In this document: piece by piece, positions 19,977 to 30,613 of the stretch
How the letters are laid out: every line of letters begins with the position of its first letter
How positions within the stretch are numbered: position 1 is the first letter of the stretch
NCBI GenBank assembly: GCA_963921825.1
Contig: OY997595.1
Location: forward strand, 62,589,879-62,653,878
Reading direction: 5' to 3'
Source of the DNA: Erodium maritimum
Lineage: Eukaryota; Streptophyta; Magnoliopsida; Geraniales; Geraniaceae
Length of the DNA: 64,000 nt
Position numbers and translations under genes: made by a program
Notes under the pieces: model-generated
Told to the model about the DNA's origin: nothing
Database searches by the model: none
What the model saw: only the letters and a program-made list of their open reading frames with translations

Positions 19977-20384
19977 TCTACTGCTGCAAAATTAATATTG
20001 CTCGAAGCCAAACCTGATGGGCTCTCCCACCCTCTAAGAGGTCCTGGTCCTCTTGAATTCCATGAGAAGATTCGCATCCTTCAATCCTGTTCTACTGGCC
20101 GTCTTCACCAAACCCTTGACCCTCATTCAATTCCTCTCCTTCAGATGTAAGGTTTGGGTCATCAAACAGTTTATGTGGCACTTCGGAGGCTAAGTTATCA
20201 ATTTGGTCCACAACTGAATCATATTTACTAATAGCTTTAGCACTACACCAACGCATAAGACCAGCCATCACCTTTAGGTTTATGAGCAAAAGCATGAAAG
20301 TAATACTTACCCGCAACTACAGCTTTCTCACGATCCAAAGATCGTATCCTTGATAGGGTTTGGCTGACATATGTTGGTTCAGAA

Positions 20385-20681
20385 CTACGCTGACTCTAAC
20401 TTGTTCGACAAGTAAGAATCAAACCAGTCCTTGGAAGTGCGGTATGGGAGATTACAGATGAAAACTTTAGTGATACGAGACTCAACAAACCCAGAAGTAT
20501 CTCCCTTGTGAGGAAACGATGATACTCTGCCAACACCGTTTATCGACTGCAATTGCGACGCCAATTGCGATGCCGAATCCTCTCTTCTTTCGCTCAATCT
20601 TTCTCTAAACATTTTGGATTGGTAATTTTTTAGATATTTGTCTTTTCTTTGGTGTGGTTGTGGGGAAGCAAATAACTTCAA
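20385..20681 (-). pseudogene. LINE alpha ORF1 start with RRM-like motif (truncated)
   Basis: The minus-strand frame includes MFRERLSERREDS and KVFICNLPYRTSKDWFDSYL. The latter resembles the RNP2 strand of an RRM, as found in plant L1 ORF1 RNA-binding proteins. The frame stops soon after, so most of ORF1 is missing. Compare the longer ORF1 at 22003-23547, which has CKLFVFNLPYG at the same place. Confidence 0.65.
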
Positions 20682-20837
20682 TATTTTTTTTATTAATGTG
20701 AACGGGATTAATTAATTTTTATTTTATTTTCTCCTCTATGACTTGTATAAATTAGCGGTGGTTCGCTGGTAATTCACACTGGGTAAGCGGAACTCGTGTT
20801 TGAAAGACTCTGACGCTGCAATTGGCTCTTGACGGTC

Positions 20838-21222
20838 AATGGCGGATCCAGGTTTTTCAGTGAGGGACACTACATTTTTTGCACGAATACATAACATTAA
20901 AATAATTATAATAATATTAAATATATGAATATCACGAAAAACAAAAACAAAAAATCAATTATAGCAAGATGTTACATTGAGATTGTATAAAACAATTAGA
21001 AAATTAAAATTAATTGTCTGAAATCTTAAATAATAACTTAAATTATGTAAAATAACTAGATTACAGGATCAAAATAATAAAATAAAATAATTTGGAAACT
21101 TAGGAGTTGAGGGGGCACAGTTAAGGAATTAATATTATTTAGGGACGATAATAAAAAATTTCAAAATTAATTTGGGGGGGGGGGGGCACCTGCCCCTCTA
21201 GTGACCATTGTAGATCTGTCAC
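20838..21222. mobile_element. Short unit A-specific insertion
   Basis: Flanks read CTTGACGGT and ATCGACGGT; unit B is continuous here (CTCTCGGTGGTGCTTC near 59448). The insert begins CAATGGCGGATCCAGG and ends with a G13 run, CACCTGCCCC and GATCTGTCAC. It has no coding capacity. It may be a non-autonomous DNA element, but no clear inverted repeats or class assignment is possible. Confidence 0.5.
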
Positions 21223-21602
21223 AATCGACGGTGGTTCTTAATGTTGGCCAAGTTTTTAGGCAATTTTGGGTGGAGCCTCACGTCGGTTGGCCCATTCCCC
21301 TTCTCTTTCTCCTTTGCCCTCCTCGCTTTTGCCACTTTGTGACCCTTAGGTCCACGACCACATAGTCCAAGATAGCGCCCCTTGACCTGGTTAGTGGCGG
21401 TGGTCCATCTAAGACATTGGGGTGCTCAGGCTGGTGTTATGAGGGTGCGCCGTTTGTCAGTGCTAATACAACCATCAGTGGTCATGGAGAACTCTTTCTC
21501 AAAACGATGCTTCTAATAAGGCTTCTCCCGCACAATGTTCTACTAGTGTTTCCATGCAAAGATGTGGTCATACTTCTCAATGTAATATTTCTCCGCATTG
21601 GT

Positions 21603-21962
21603 TGGAGGCAGCCCTCAAGAATAAGGATCGTAAGGGATGGTCTAAATCTAATTCGGTACCTCCTCCCGGTGTCCCTCGGACTCATACCAGGTCCAAGACT
21701 CAGACCCTCAATAGGGAACTTAAGGCTCCCAATGAACCTGTTCAGTCTTCGGATAGTGAGTGGTGTGAGGAAGAATAGGCGTTGGGTTCGGTTTATGGCT
21801 TTTAGCGAAATCGTCTGTCTGGTAGTTGTTTTCTAAGCCTTGTTTTGTTTTTTCTCTTTGTTAAGGGTTTTCTCCCTGTTTCTCTTTCGGAGATCATTGT
21901 AATCATGGTTCTTTGATTTTGACTTTCTCCTTCTTGGAGATCGACCTGTAAATAAAAAAAAT
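21603..21962 (+). mobile_element. Truncated ORF1-type LINE fragment at the head of the full-length LINE
   Basis: Its open frame ends HTRSKTQTLNREL...SSDSEWCEEE and stops at 21775-21777. This resembles the basic C-terminal tail of LINE ORF1 (compare TRSKSASSG in the adjacent element near 23730). It is followed directly by about 170 bp of non-coding DNA ending GTAAATAAAAAAA. No ORF2 is present. Confidence 0.5.
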
Positions 21963-22002
21963 TAGCACTTATATATAAAAAATATATTAGTAGCACGAAA
22001 AA

Positions 22003-24022
22003 ATGAGAGCTGGAGAGGGAGAGTTCGCTGAGACGCCGAAGTCTCCGGCCACCACGATTATGGGAGGGTCTGCTGGCACGCCGACGTTCAGAGAAGTTGT
22101 CATTGAAGGGCGATCAATCCATTTTCCTAGAACGGCGGTTTTGGCCCAATCTTTTGGCGAAACGCGTTTTAGGGCTGATGCTGAGGCTCGATCGTTTGTT
22201 GATCGGGGTAAGGCTGGGGCTCGATCGCTAGATGATCGGTTTGCTGCTGATCGAGGTTTCAAAGGGAAAGCTGTGTTGGGGGAGAAGACAGTGGGAGATG
22301 GCATTGGTGCGACCACTGGAGTCAGGGCTGAGCAGTCGGGAGTGGCTCCTTCCCAGGTTTGTAAATTGTTTGTATTCAATTTACCTTATGGGATGAACAA
22401 TAGTTGGCTTTTCGATTACTGCAATTGTGCGGGTAAGGTGATCAAAGCTACAATAATCCGTAAACCAAATGCAAAAGGGAAGTACTTTGGGTTTGTGTTT
22501 GCCAACTCCAAGGTCGATGCTGAGTTGATAATTGGACATTGCAATGGTTCGTTGGCTAGGGGTCATAGGCTATTGGTAGCCTATGATCGAGTTTTTAAGG
22601 AGGGCCAAAGAACCAGCTTTGGCGATCATTCGAAGAAGGATAGCCTTAATTCAGAGTCGGGGCCTGCTGAACGGTTTGGTCGGGTTTGTGTGGGGAAGTC
22701 TGTAGATGGCAATCGATCCCTTGTTGAGAACGGTTTTTTGGGTATACCTCGGAACGAGTGCTCTGTTGCCAGTATTCAGGAGGCCATGAGTAGGGAAGGA
22801 GTTAGGGATGTTGAGCTCCGTGGTTTCGGGAACAGGGTGTTTCTCATCTCGTGCCCTGATCCTGAATTTGCTATTGCTTTGAAAGCGAACGGAATCCCTT
22901 GGCTACAGAAATGGTTTGTCAATGTCTACACTTCTGCTGCGGTGTTATTGAAACCAGGCTGTTTCAAATGGTTTGAGGTGTGTGGAGTTCCATTTCATGG
23001 CTGGTCCGTGCAGAATTTTGAGGCTTTAGCTGCATCCGTGGGCGAGGTATTAAGTGTGGTGGATACCGGTGATGCAGGGGATTCTCTCGGTAGAGCTTTT
23101 GTGATGGTTCACAGCAAAATTGTTTCACCAATTCTGTGTGAGCGTTCTCTTGTGCTGGATGGTGTTGAGTTTCTGGTGGCCTTGCATCCGGTTGCTTCAA
23201 GGGAGGTACCATTTCGTTTTGAGGTGGCGACCTCATCCCTTTCAGACTCTATGGATACTTTGGTAGACAAGGCTGCTTCAGTTGGTGTTGCAGTATCCAA
23301 GTCGGAATCAACCTCTACTCCGACTGGGACTCTGGACAAGGAGGCTGCAGATCACGATGGGTTTGTAGCTGATTCTTTTCAGTCCAACCCAGTACGGAGT
23401 GAGGGCTGTGGGCCGGAAATAACCCCATTCTCGAAGTTGTTTGGGGACAGTGAAAAGATACCGGCGCTGAACTCGTCTACGCAGGGTAATTCTGAAAACT
23501 TAGCGCATCGAGGGTCCGATCTTCTCCGTCTGTTTGCTGAAGCTTAATCACGGGCTGTGCAGTCATCTGTAGTGGCGGTTGAAGAGGAGGTGCAGCCTCT
23601 TTGTGGTAGCCTTTGCTACTCCTGTTCAACAACGGGTTGGTCCGCAAGGCATTAAACGGGGGAGAGGACGTCTAAGGAAGTCCAGCGTGCCGAGAGAAGC
23701 TATCTCACCTACAGTGTTTTACCAAACCAGATCCAAGTCGGCATCCTCGGGGAAGGGTTCTTTTGGAGGTAAAAACAACACGTTCATTGTTGATTTTTCC
23801 AAAAAGTTGAAAGACGGTTCAGGGGGTTGGAGCTACTGTAAGAAAGTGGGCAAGAAGGCAATTGATATTGGCCCTCTAGTTCTCGAGCAATTTGACTGTT
23901 TGGATATTGAGGTGCCACAGCGGGTTGTGTTTTCTGAAGAGGGTGGAGATAGTGAGGAAGATTGTTCCCCCAAACCGAATACAGGTAATCCTATTTTTCC
24001 TGTTTCGGCCTCTATTGTGTAA
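22003..24022 (+). pseudogene. LINE ORF1: RRM and DUF4283-like RNA-binding protein (one stop, one frameshift)
   Basis: The first 514 codons are open (22003-23547). Around residues 123-200 is an RRM-like domain with KLFVFNLPYG (RNP2-like) and KYFGFVFANS (RNP1-like). A downstream conserved region, near residues 250-390, contains FGNRVFLISCPD and WFEVCGVPFHGW, typical of plant L1 gag-like proteins that bind LINE RNA. The frame stops at 23545-23547 and resumes in another frame from about 23579, with a basic linker GRGRLRKSS and SKSASSGKGSFGG. Normal ORF1 would be one frame of about 670 codons. Confidence 0.78.
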
Positions 24023-24032
24023 TATGTGGGTG

Positions 24033-27000
24033 ATGAGGTGCCTCACGTGGAACATGAGGGGGGATGCATTCCGATGTTAAGAGGAATTGCATCAAGCAGT
24101 TAGTGATGTCTAAGGGTGTTGATATTGTGTTGCTTCAAGAAACTAAGCTTGATTGTGTTGATGCTAGTGTTTTGAGGAGTTGTGGTTTCAGTGTTGGTTG
24201 GGGGTGTGATTGGGCCCCGGCAGTTGGGACAGCGGGTGGTGTGTTATTGGCCTGGAAGGAGTCCGTTTATGTCAAAACTTCGGTGTTTTTTGAGAATAAT
24301 GTAATATGTTGGAACGGTGTGTTCTTGGAGTCTCAGTTGCCTATCAGTTTTGTGAATGTTTATGCACCAAACAACTATCGTGACCGTTGTATTCTCTGGT
24401 CTACTTTGGTTGGTTTAAGGGATCAGTTACATGATAGTCTGGTTCTGGGTGGTGATTTCAATTCTGTTCTGTCAGCTGGAGAACGAAGGGGCAGTAGTTT
24501 TAAGAGAAATGATGGCTTGGCTTTCTCTGAGTTTGTGGAGGATATGGGGGTTTTGGATCTTTTATTAGTTGGATCCAAGTTTACTTGGTATGATTCGGGG
24601 GCAAAGGCCTCTCGCCTTGACAGATTCTTGGTGTCTTCTGAAGCTTTATCTGCTTTTGGTGTTCTGGCCCAGAGAAGTTTACCGAGGGGGGTTTCAGACC
24701 ATAGACCGATCCTTTTGGGTGTGGATAGACAGGATTGGGGCCCCAAGCCAATTCGGTTTATCAATGCTTGACTTGATCACAAGACTTTTTTGCCCACGGT
24801 CAGGTTGTTGTGGAATTCATATTCTTTTGTTGGTGATCCGGATTTTATTTTGTGGTCGAAATTACGTTGTTTGAGAAGAGACTTGCAAGTGTGGAACAAG
24901 GAGATTTTTGGTAGATTGGATACTGAAGTTTCCAATTTGACGGCTGAGTTAGAGAAGTGGGATTTGATTGTTGAGGAGAGGGTATTATCGGGGGAGGAAA
25001 GGGAACGAAGAGCTTTTTGTAGGGCTTTGCTACTCCAGAAAAGTCGAGGTTTGGCTAAACTTTGGAGTCAAAAAGCCCGTGTTCGGTGGTTTAGAGGTGG
25101 AGATCGGTGGACAAATTTTTTTCACCGGATTGCTAACTTCAGGGCCACTCGAAACAGGATTTCGAAGATCCGTGTGGGCCAAGTTTCCTTGTCAACCCCG
25201 GCTGGTGTGAAATCAACAGCGGCGGCACACTTTGCTTCTCGTTTTCGGGTAGACCCAAACGTTGTTGTTGGGTTACCGGATCTTCCTTTTCGAGAATTAT
25301 CCGCGGTCCAGGCTGAGTGGTTGGAATCTGACTTTGAGCCTGAGGAGATCTTACGGGCTGTGAAGGATTGTGGGGGGTGGGTGGGGGGGGGGAGGGGGGG
25401 GGATAAGGCGCCAGGCCCGGATGGTTTCTCTTTGCGTTTCTTTCAGGTGTGTTGGGAGATTGTGGGAGTTGATGTTTGTTTGTTCCTGTGGGATTTCCAT
25501 GAGAATAGGAGGTTAGGAAAAGGAATTAATTCATCGTTTTTGACATTAATTCCTAAGTCTAACTCGGTGGAGAGTTTTGATGATTTCCGGTCCATTAGTT
25601 TGATTTCAGGTCCGTATAAGATCTTGGCAAAGGTCTTAGCGAACCGTTTCAAACAGGTCCTCCCGGGTTTGATAAGTGACACTTAGAGTGGTTTTGTGGC
25701 AGGGAGACAGTTGGTGGATGGGGTTTTAATTGCTTCAGAGCTCATTCACAAGTTGAAACGTTCAAAGGAGGAGGTGGTTCTCTTGAAACTCGATTTTGAG
25801 AAGGCCTATGATAAGGTGCACTGGGGTTTTATTGATAGGGTTCTGGAGAAGATGAGTTTTGGGAGGAAATGGAGGGGATGGATGCAGGGTTGCTTTCGTG
25901 CTCACATGTCGGTCTTGATTAATGGCTCCTCGAGTAGTGATTTTCCTGTTCTCAATGGCATTAGACAAGGATGTCCTATCTCCCCTTTTATCTTTCTTGT
26001 AGCTGCTGAGGGCCTGCATCAATTGTTGGAGAAGGGGAAGAGTTTAGGAGCCTTTCGAGGGGTTGAGGTGGGTGCGACAAAGATTTCTTTATCTCATTTG
26101 CAGTTCGCAGATGATACCCTGTTGTTTATTAAGGGTGATTTGGATGGTTTATCTTTTGTGAAAGGTCTTTTGGAGGGCTTTCAGGAGATGTCCGGTTTGA
26201 AGATAAACTTTTCCAAGTCCACTGCGGTAATCCTTAATGAGGTGTCTTGTTCGGGGGATGTGGTGACTCGTGTTTTGGGATGTCAAGTGGGAGTATTACC
26301 CATGAAGTATTTGGGTTTTTGGTTGGGAGCGAATCCTAGGCGGATTGCCTCGTGGGATCCGGTGGTAGAGAAGTTCAAGAAGGCTTTGGGTTTGTGGAAA
26401 TTGAAAAACGTGAATATGGTCGGGAGGATTGTTTTGGTGAAATCGACTCTTTCAGTTTTGCCTTTATTTTATATGTCTTTGTTGAAGGCTCCAAAGAAGG
26501 TGATTGCGGTGTTGGAAGCTTGGCAAAGAAGATTTATGTGGACTAATCCTTATACCGGGAAGATGTATTGTAAAGTCCGGTGGAGTTCAGTTTGTAAGCC
26601 TAAGGAGGAAGGGGGCCTCAGTATCAGGAGATTGGATGCTATGAATGTTAGTCTTTTGGCTAAATGGTGGTGGCGTTTTGCTAGCGAGACTGATTCCTTA
26701 TGGAAGAAGGTCATTTGTGCTTTGTTTGGGTTGGAACCTCGTGATTGGGACCTGTTGAAGGTTGATAAGCCCGGGTCCTCTTTTTTGATTGGTCACATTA
26801 TGTCCTTAGCGGCGGATCTTGTGTTTAAGGAATTGTTTGGCAATCAAGGGGTGCATGGAGGCTTGGAAAGGGGAACCGCATTTCTTTTTGGGATGATGTG
26901 TGGGTGGACTCGGTTTCTTTACATATTCGGTTTCCTGCATTATATGCCATTTCTTCGGCCAAGTATGAAAAGGTAGAATTTTTTTGGTTGTTTGGAGTTT

Positions 27001-27743
27001 GGAGGGTGGGTTTCTGTCGTGATTTGGATCCTTGGGAGGAGGAGGAGGTGTTGGTTTTGATGAAGGTGTTGGATGGGGTCGAGTTGAGGGTTGATCATGA
27101 GGACACTCTTATTTGGGGGAAGCATGAGAAGGGATTTTCGGTTTCATCTACTTATGAGTTTCTTTCGGGGTCGGCCGGCTCTAGATTTGATTTGGACAGG
27201 GCATCCATTCTTTGGGTGAAAGGAGTCCCACCGAAGCTGAGTGTTTTTCTTTGGTTGGCTGCTCATAAGGCTTTACCTACTATGGAATACCTGGAGAGTA
27301 GAGGTATGCATATTTCCCTGAATAGCATGTTGTGCCCGTTTTGTAAGGGTAGCTTTGAGTTTGTGGATCATATATTGCTTCACTGTTTATATGCTTGGGA
27401 ATTTTGGTCAAAGCTATTTCGGTGGTGGAGGTTGGTGGGCCCAATGCCGAGGCAGGTGGGAGATGTTTTATTGTGGTGGAAGGGGTTGGGTAGTCGGAGT
27501 TGGTAGGCGGTTTGGGTTCGAGTGGGTTATGTGGCTTTATGGCAGTTATGGTTGGTCAGGAATGGTGTTGTTTTTAACCAAGTTATGGTTACGGTGGATG
27601 CTTTGGTGGAAAGGGTGAAAAGCCATTCTTTTGGTGTTTGTTGGGATTCTGGAGCCTTTCGTGCTGGGGTGACGTTTGAAGATTGGTCCAGGGATCCGGT
27701 TTGGTGTTTGGGGAGTGCCCGGCCAAGGAGGGTGGCGGTATGA
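24033..27743 (+). pseudogene. LINE ORF2: AP-endonuclease, reverse transcriptase, zf-RVT (few breaks)
   Basis: The endonuclease starts MRCLTWNMRG and shows LLQETKLD, VNVYAPN, LGGDFNSVL, SKFTWYDSG and SDHRPIL. RT shows DKAPGPDGFS, LIPKS, FRSISLISGPYKI, LDFEKAYDKV, GIRQGCPISPF and catalytic FADDTLLF. The C-terminus has GVPPKLSVFLWLAAHKALPT, CPFC and DHILLHC. Breaks are a frameshift in a G run near 24058, TGA at 24769 where Trp is expected, TAG at 25684 where Gln is expected, a frameshift near 26900, and a stop at 27504. A G-rich stretch at 25370-25403 seems to insert about nine residues before DKAPGPDG. Active-site residues are kept, so the copy is recently dead. Confidence 0.87.
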
Positions 27744-28177
27744 GGAGTTTCAGTTTCTATTTTTTGATGTATTGGTTTTAGTTTGGATGGTCGTTGTTGT
27801 GTTTTTGTTGTTTGGCTTTTGTAGCTGTTCTGGTCTGCGGGGTTGATTCTTTCTTTGAGGATCGCCCCTTTGCACCGTTCTATTTTCTTATAGAACGGTA
27901 GCCTAATAAAATTTTATTGCCTATCAAAAGAATAATAAAAAAAATATTTCTCTGCATCGGTCATGATCTGATCGTCGAAACGACCGCTCTGGTATAATAT
28001 GTCCTTGAACTTCGACCAGTACCCCTGAAATATCTTCGCCTTTCGATTGGGGACGTTCTGATGATGTTTTCATTTTTAGTTTTGCGCTTTATTACGGGTG
28101 TTAGTTGGGTAATAATGTTATCCCAAAATCGATAACCCATTTGGTCGACTCCGTACTCCGAGTCCTCCGAGTAATTT

Positions 28178-29579
28178 TTTTTTGTTTTTTTACAAGTTCG
28201 AATTTTTTTTAATAAGACCAATTCCAAAAATAGAACTGGAATGTCCTGATTCAAAAAGAAACATAGTTAAAGTCAACGATTACAAAGGGGCTCCATAAAG
28301 GGAGCCAAAAGGCCTAGCCTTTTCCTAAAAAAACGAAAATAAGGAAACGAAAAAACAGAATAGGTAACCGCCAGTCCTCACCTTCCGAAGTTCTAGACGA
28401 ATAATAACATCTTTCTTCTTTGAAGCCAATTCACAGAGTGTAGTCCATGCTTCGTTTCCATGAGAAGAAACTGCAACTTGAGTTTTTCCAATTCTGTTTT
28501 GCGCAACCTGTTTCCCGATGTTGGGGGGACGAACAAAACTTTCCCGATCTAGAGAACGATTCCTTGATTTACACTTAAAAGTATAAAAATCCGATAAGTG
28601 TTTGGGAGCCCAACTCTTCCATTTCTGTGGTTTGAGTAAGACCTCCTTCCAAGGACTACCCCCCGAAGTATCACAAAACTCACTCGGAACCACCTTAACC
28701 TGAATCGGGTCATTGCTTATCTGAACTGGGTCAGATGTTGCCTGAATCAGATTAAGGGTTGAACCTTGAACCGTGTCAGAAATAGTTTGAAATGTATCAT
28801 GGGTCGCATTTAACTGAACTGGATCATGGGCATGTGTTGCTTGACCCGCAAGCAACCCGTTCAAACAAACACATTCAGGGACTTCGTCTTCCACGGGATT
28901 TTGGCCGAGAATCACGGCCTGATCCTTTCCCTAAATAACAGGAAGATGATCACAATCTGTAACCCAAACAAATTTGTAATTTGAAAACAATTCCACGTGA
29001 TCTCCTAAAGATCTCTCCCCCGAATAACTCGCGGTCAAATCTCCGGAGGAAGACGCCAACGAATGCAACTCAACCAGCCAGGGGGATGACGCCGACGACT
29101 GATCCACAGCCTCATATGATTGAACCACAACCTTAGATGCCCAAGGTCTAGCCTACTCACCGTTCTTCACCGCTCGAGTCATGCTTTGTTCCACAATATC
29201 AATTACAACAGCATCACCGACGCTCCGAAACGCTTCTGCAGGTCGGTCACACATTTCCTTCTCGCTAGAGAGATACACCATCAAAGGATCATGAGCCTTC
29301 AAAGGGCCAGAAAACGGGGAAGTTGTGCTCTGTTTCTCACCTCCAACTTGGTTGGACTTCCGTCGCCTGGAAAGAGCTACAAATAAGTGATACCCATTCA
29401 CTTTCAACCCGTTCATGCTTTCCATGGCCTGAGAAGCCACCTCCTTCGTCCTAAATCGCACGAAACCATACATCTGATGATTTCGATTTGGTCGGCTTAA
29501 CGCAGACGTTGATGTGATTTCTCCAAATGGGCTGAAGGTGTTTCGAAGCTAGTTCGTCGTGGTTCCGAAGGGTACATTA
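28178..29579 (-). mobile_element. ORF1-only LINE-like retroposon
   Basis: It is flanked by AGTCCTCCGAGTAATTT (28161-28177) and ATCCTCCGAGTAATTT (29580-29595). The T run at the left is the complement of a poly(A) tail. Unit B is uninterrupted at this site near 60060-60075. It encodes an ORF1-like RRM protein on the minus strand but shows no endonuclease or RT. Its 3' part goes directly from coding sequence to a short 3' UTR, so it looks like a deletion derivative moved by the LINE machinery. Confidence 0.75.
28325..29579 (-). pseudogene. RRM-containing ORF1 of the ORF1-only element
   Basis: The minus strand reads FSPFGEI, then MYGFVRFRTKEVASQAMES (RNP1-like YGFVRF), then NGYHLFVALSRRR, a compact RRM. 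Further frames (29128-28931, 28915-28325) continue with acidic and Gln/Thr-rich sequence, and a basic segment near residue 150 (KWKSWAPKHLSDF). Stops near 28930 and a frame change near 29150 break it. RRM plus tail is typical of ORF1 in plant L1 elements. A captured host RRM gene is a less likely alternative. Confidence 0.6.
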
Positions 29580-30613
29580 ATCCTCCGAGTAATTTAGCCA
29601 TGCACTCACAAAGGGTTCCTCTTCTTCCCGAGCACACTTACTATACATCTAAGTTTGTGAGCTTGGCTCCGCCTGCAACTCTTTAAAGATGAGGCCGAAG
29701 AGACATGGACTCAAATGGCCGAAGGTGGGCGAGTCATTCCCGAGACGTGAACCTCTTTATGGGCTGTCTCCGAGCTGGACCTTGGGAAAGTGGTTGAGCC
29801 CTAAAGCGTCGTGCAACTCAAGAAAGTGGATGACCTCGGGTACGACGACGAGCTGGAGTACATCGGGGAGCCAAGGAATGACGTCTGCATCGGGGACGTA
29901 GTCTTACTGTCAAAATGCTACCTCTGTATAGCACGAATAATTTTGTGAATCGGGGACGTAATCTCACTCGCAAGTGAACCCGGGTGGCATGTTCAGTTTG
30001 TTATGGGACGCCATTTGCGCAGCCGTAGAAACGAAGATGAATGAACGGAAAAGATATCCAGCGGCGAGTCTGCAGTAGTTGGCGTAAAGAGGAATCAGTG
30101 GTGGATCGCCGGAAATGACTCATTAACACGGGGACTATTCGTCTCGCTTTGTGTTTTTGTCGCAAGAGTTGTCGTCGGAGATCTTGGTGCAACGATAATG
30201 ACCGCCAAAGAGGAATAACTAATGAGTAGCAAAGTCGGAGTCTTGGTTAAGAATACATAGAATTGTTGGTCTTTATTTAAGACCGAAATTAACTTTCAGT
30301 TTTAATGATGCAACTATTTCCCTCGCCACGTAGCACGCTCCGATTCAATAGTCAACGTTTGCGTGAGCCCATATGCGTCGAATCTGCAGACTGTTAGTAT
30401 CTACAGATTCACCAACAACCAGGGTTATAAATATCCTGAGATCTCCCAAAAATAGGACCAACGATATCGATACCTAAAAACGCGACAAATCGTAGTCAAT
30501 GCGGTCAACACACAAAGTCAACTCAGTCAACACGTTGAAAATGAGATAAAAAAGAATATTTTTAACCTTTATCTTGTAAAAAAGTATTTGATAAATTTTA
30601 TATTAAAATTTTC

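Larger units (their letters stand above)
14970..20690 (-). mobile_element. LINE alpha (L1-type), unit A copy, with nested LINE
   Basis: A non-LTR element on the minus strand. The 5' end near 20690 carries a short ORF1 with an RRM-like patch, then RT pieces and the C-terminal zinc-binding domain. The element is split by a younger LINE at 17910-19976. The unit B copy (55270-59285) has the same orientation and neighbours but no nested LINE, so alpha was in place before the tandem duplication. Many frameshifts and stops show it is old and inactive. Confidence 0.82.
21603..27943 (+). mobile_element. Near full-length L1-type LINE, + strand
   Basis: It is bounded by a 17-bp duplication with two mismatches, ATATTTCTCCGCATTGG (21586-21602) and ATATTTCTCTGCATCGG (27944-27960), and ends in an A-rich tail near 27930. 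Unit B shows the empty site near 59829-59850. It carries ORF1 (from 22003) and ORF2 (from 24033). Bases 21603-21962 look like a separate ORF1 C-terminus plus 3' UTR with an A-rich end, so the left 360 bp may be an earlier insertion into whose tail the main LINE landed. Confidence 0.88.
21230..30014 (-). pseudogene. PIF/Harbinger ORF1 (Myb/SANT-like), copy A, split by LINE insertions
   Basis: Read from 30014 down. It starts MASHNKLNMPPG. Then come the cargo-free pieces 30014-29596, 28177-27961 and 21602-21230, separated by the LINE-like insertions 28178-29579 and 21603-27943. Recognisable Myb/SANT parts are SAWLNYSEDSEYGVDQMGY, FWDNI, and the later YWSKFKDI...YQSGRFDDQIMTDAEK. This is the trihelix-like DNA-binding protein that accompanies PIF/Harbinger transposases (often named GST T3-like in plant annotations). 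Stops and frameshifts are present in both units. It probably belonged to the same element as the collapsed transposase. Confidence 0.6.
2766..30430 (+). repeat. Tandem duplication, unit A
   Basis: This is the left unit of a head-to-tail duplication; its partner is 30565-60620. Matching landmarks in the same order are the SABATH exons (3687/32309, 3846/32469, 11513/39505), the sterol-reductase exon fragment (about 10800-11090/38880-39115), the collapsed transposase (13375/40561), LINE alpha (14970/55270) and the antisense Myb/SANT ORF1 (30014/60253). Differences between the units are mostly mobile elements with target-site duplications in one unit and an empty site in the other. Boundaries are approximate. 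Confidence 0.85.
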
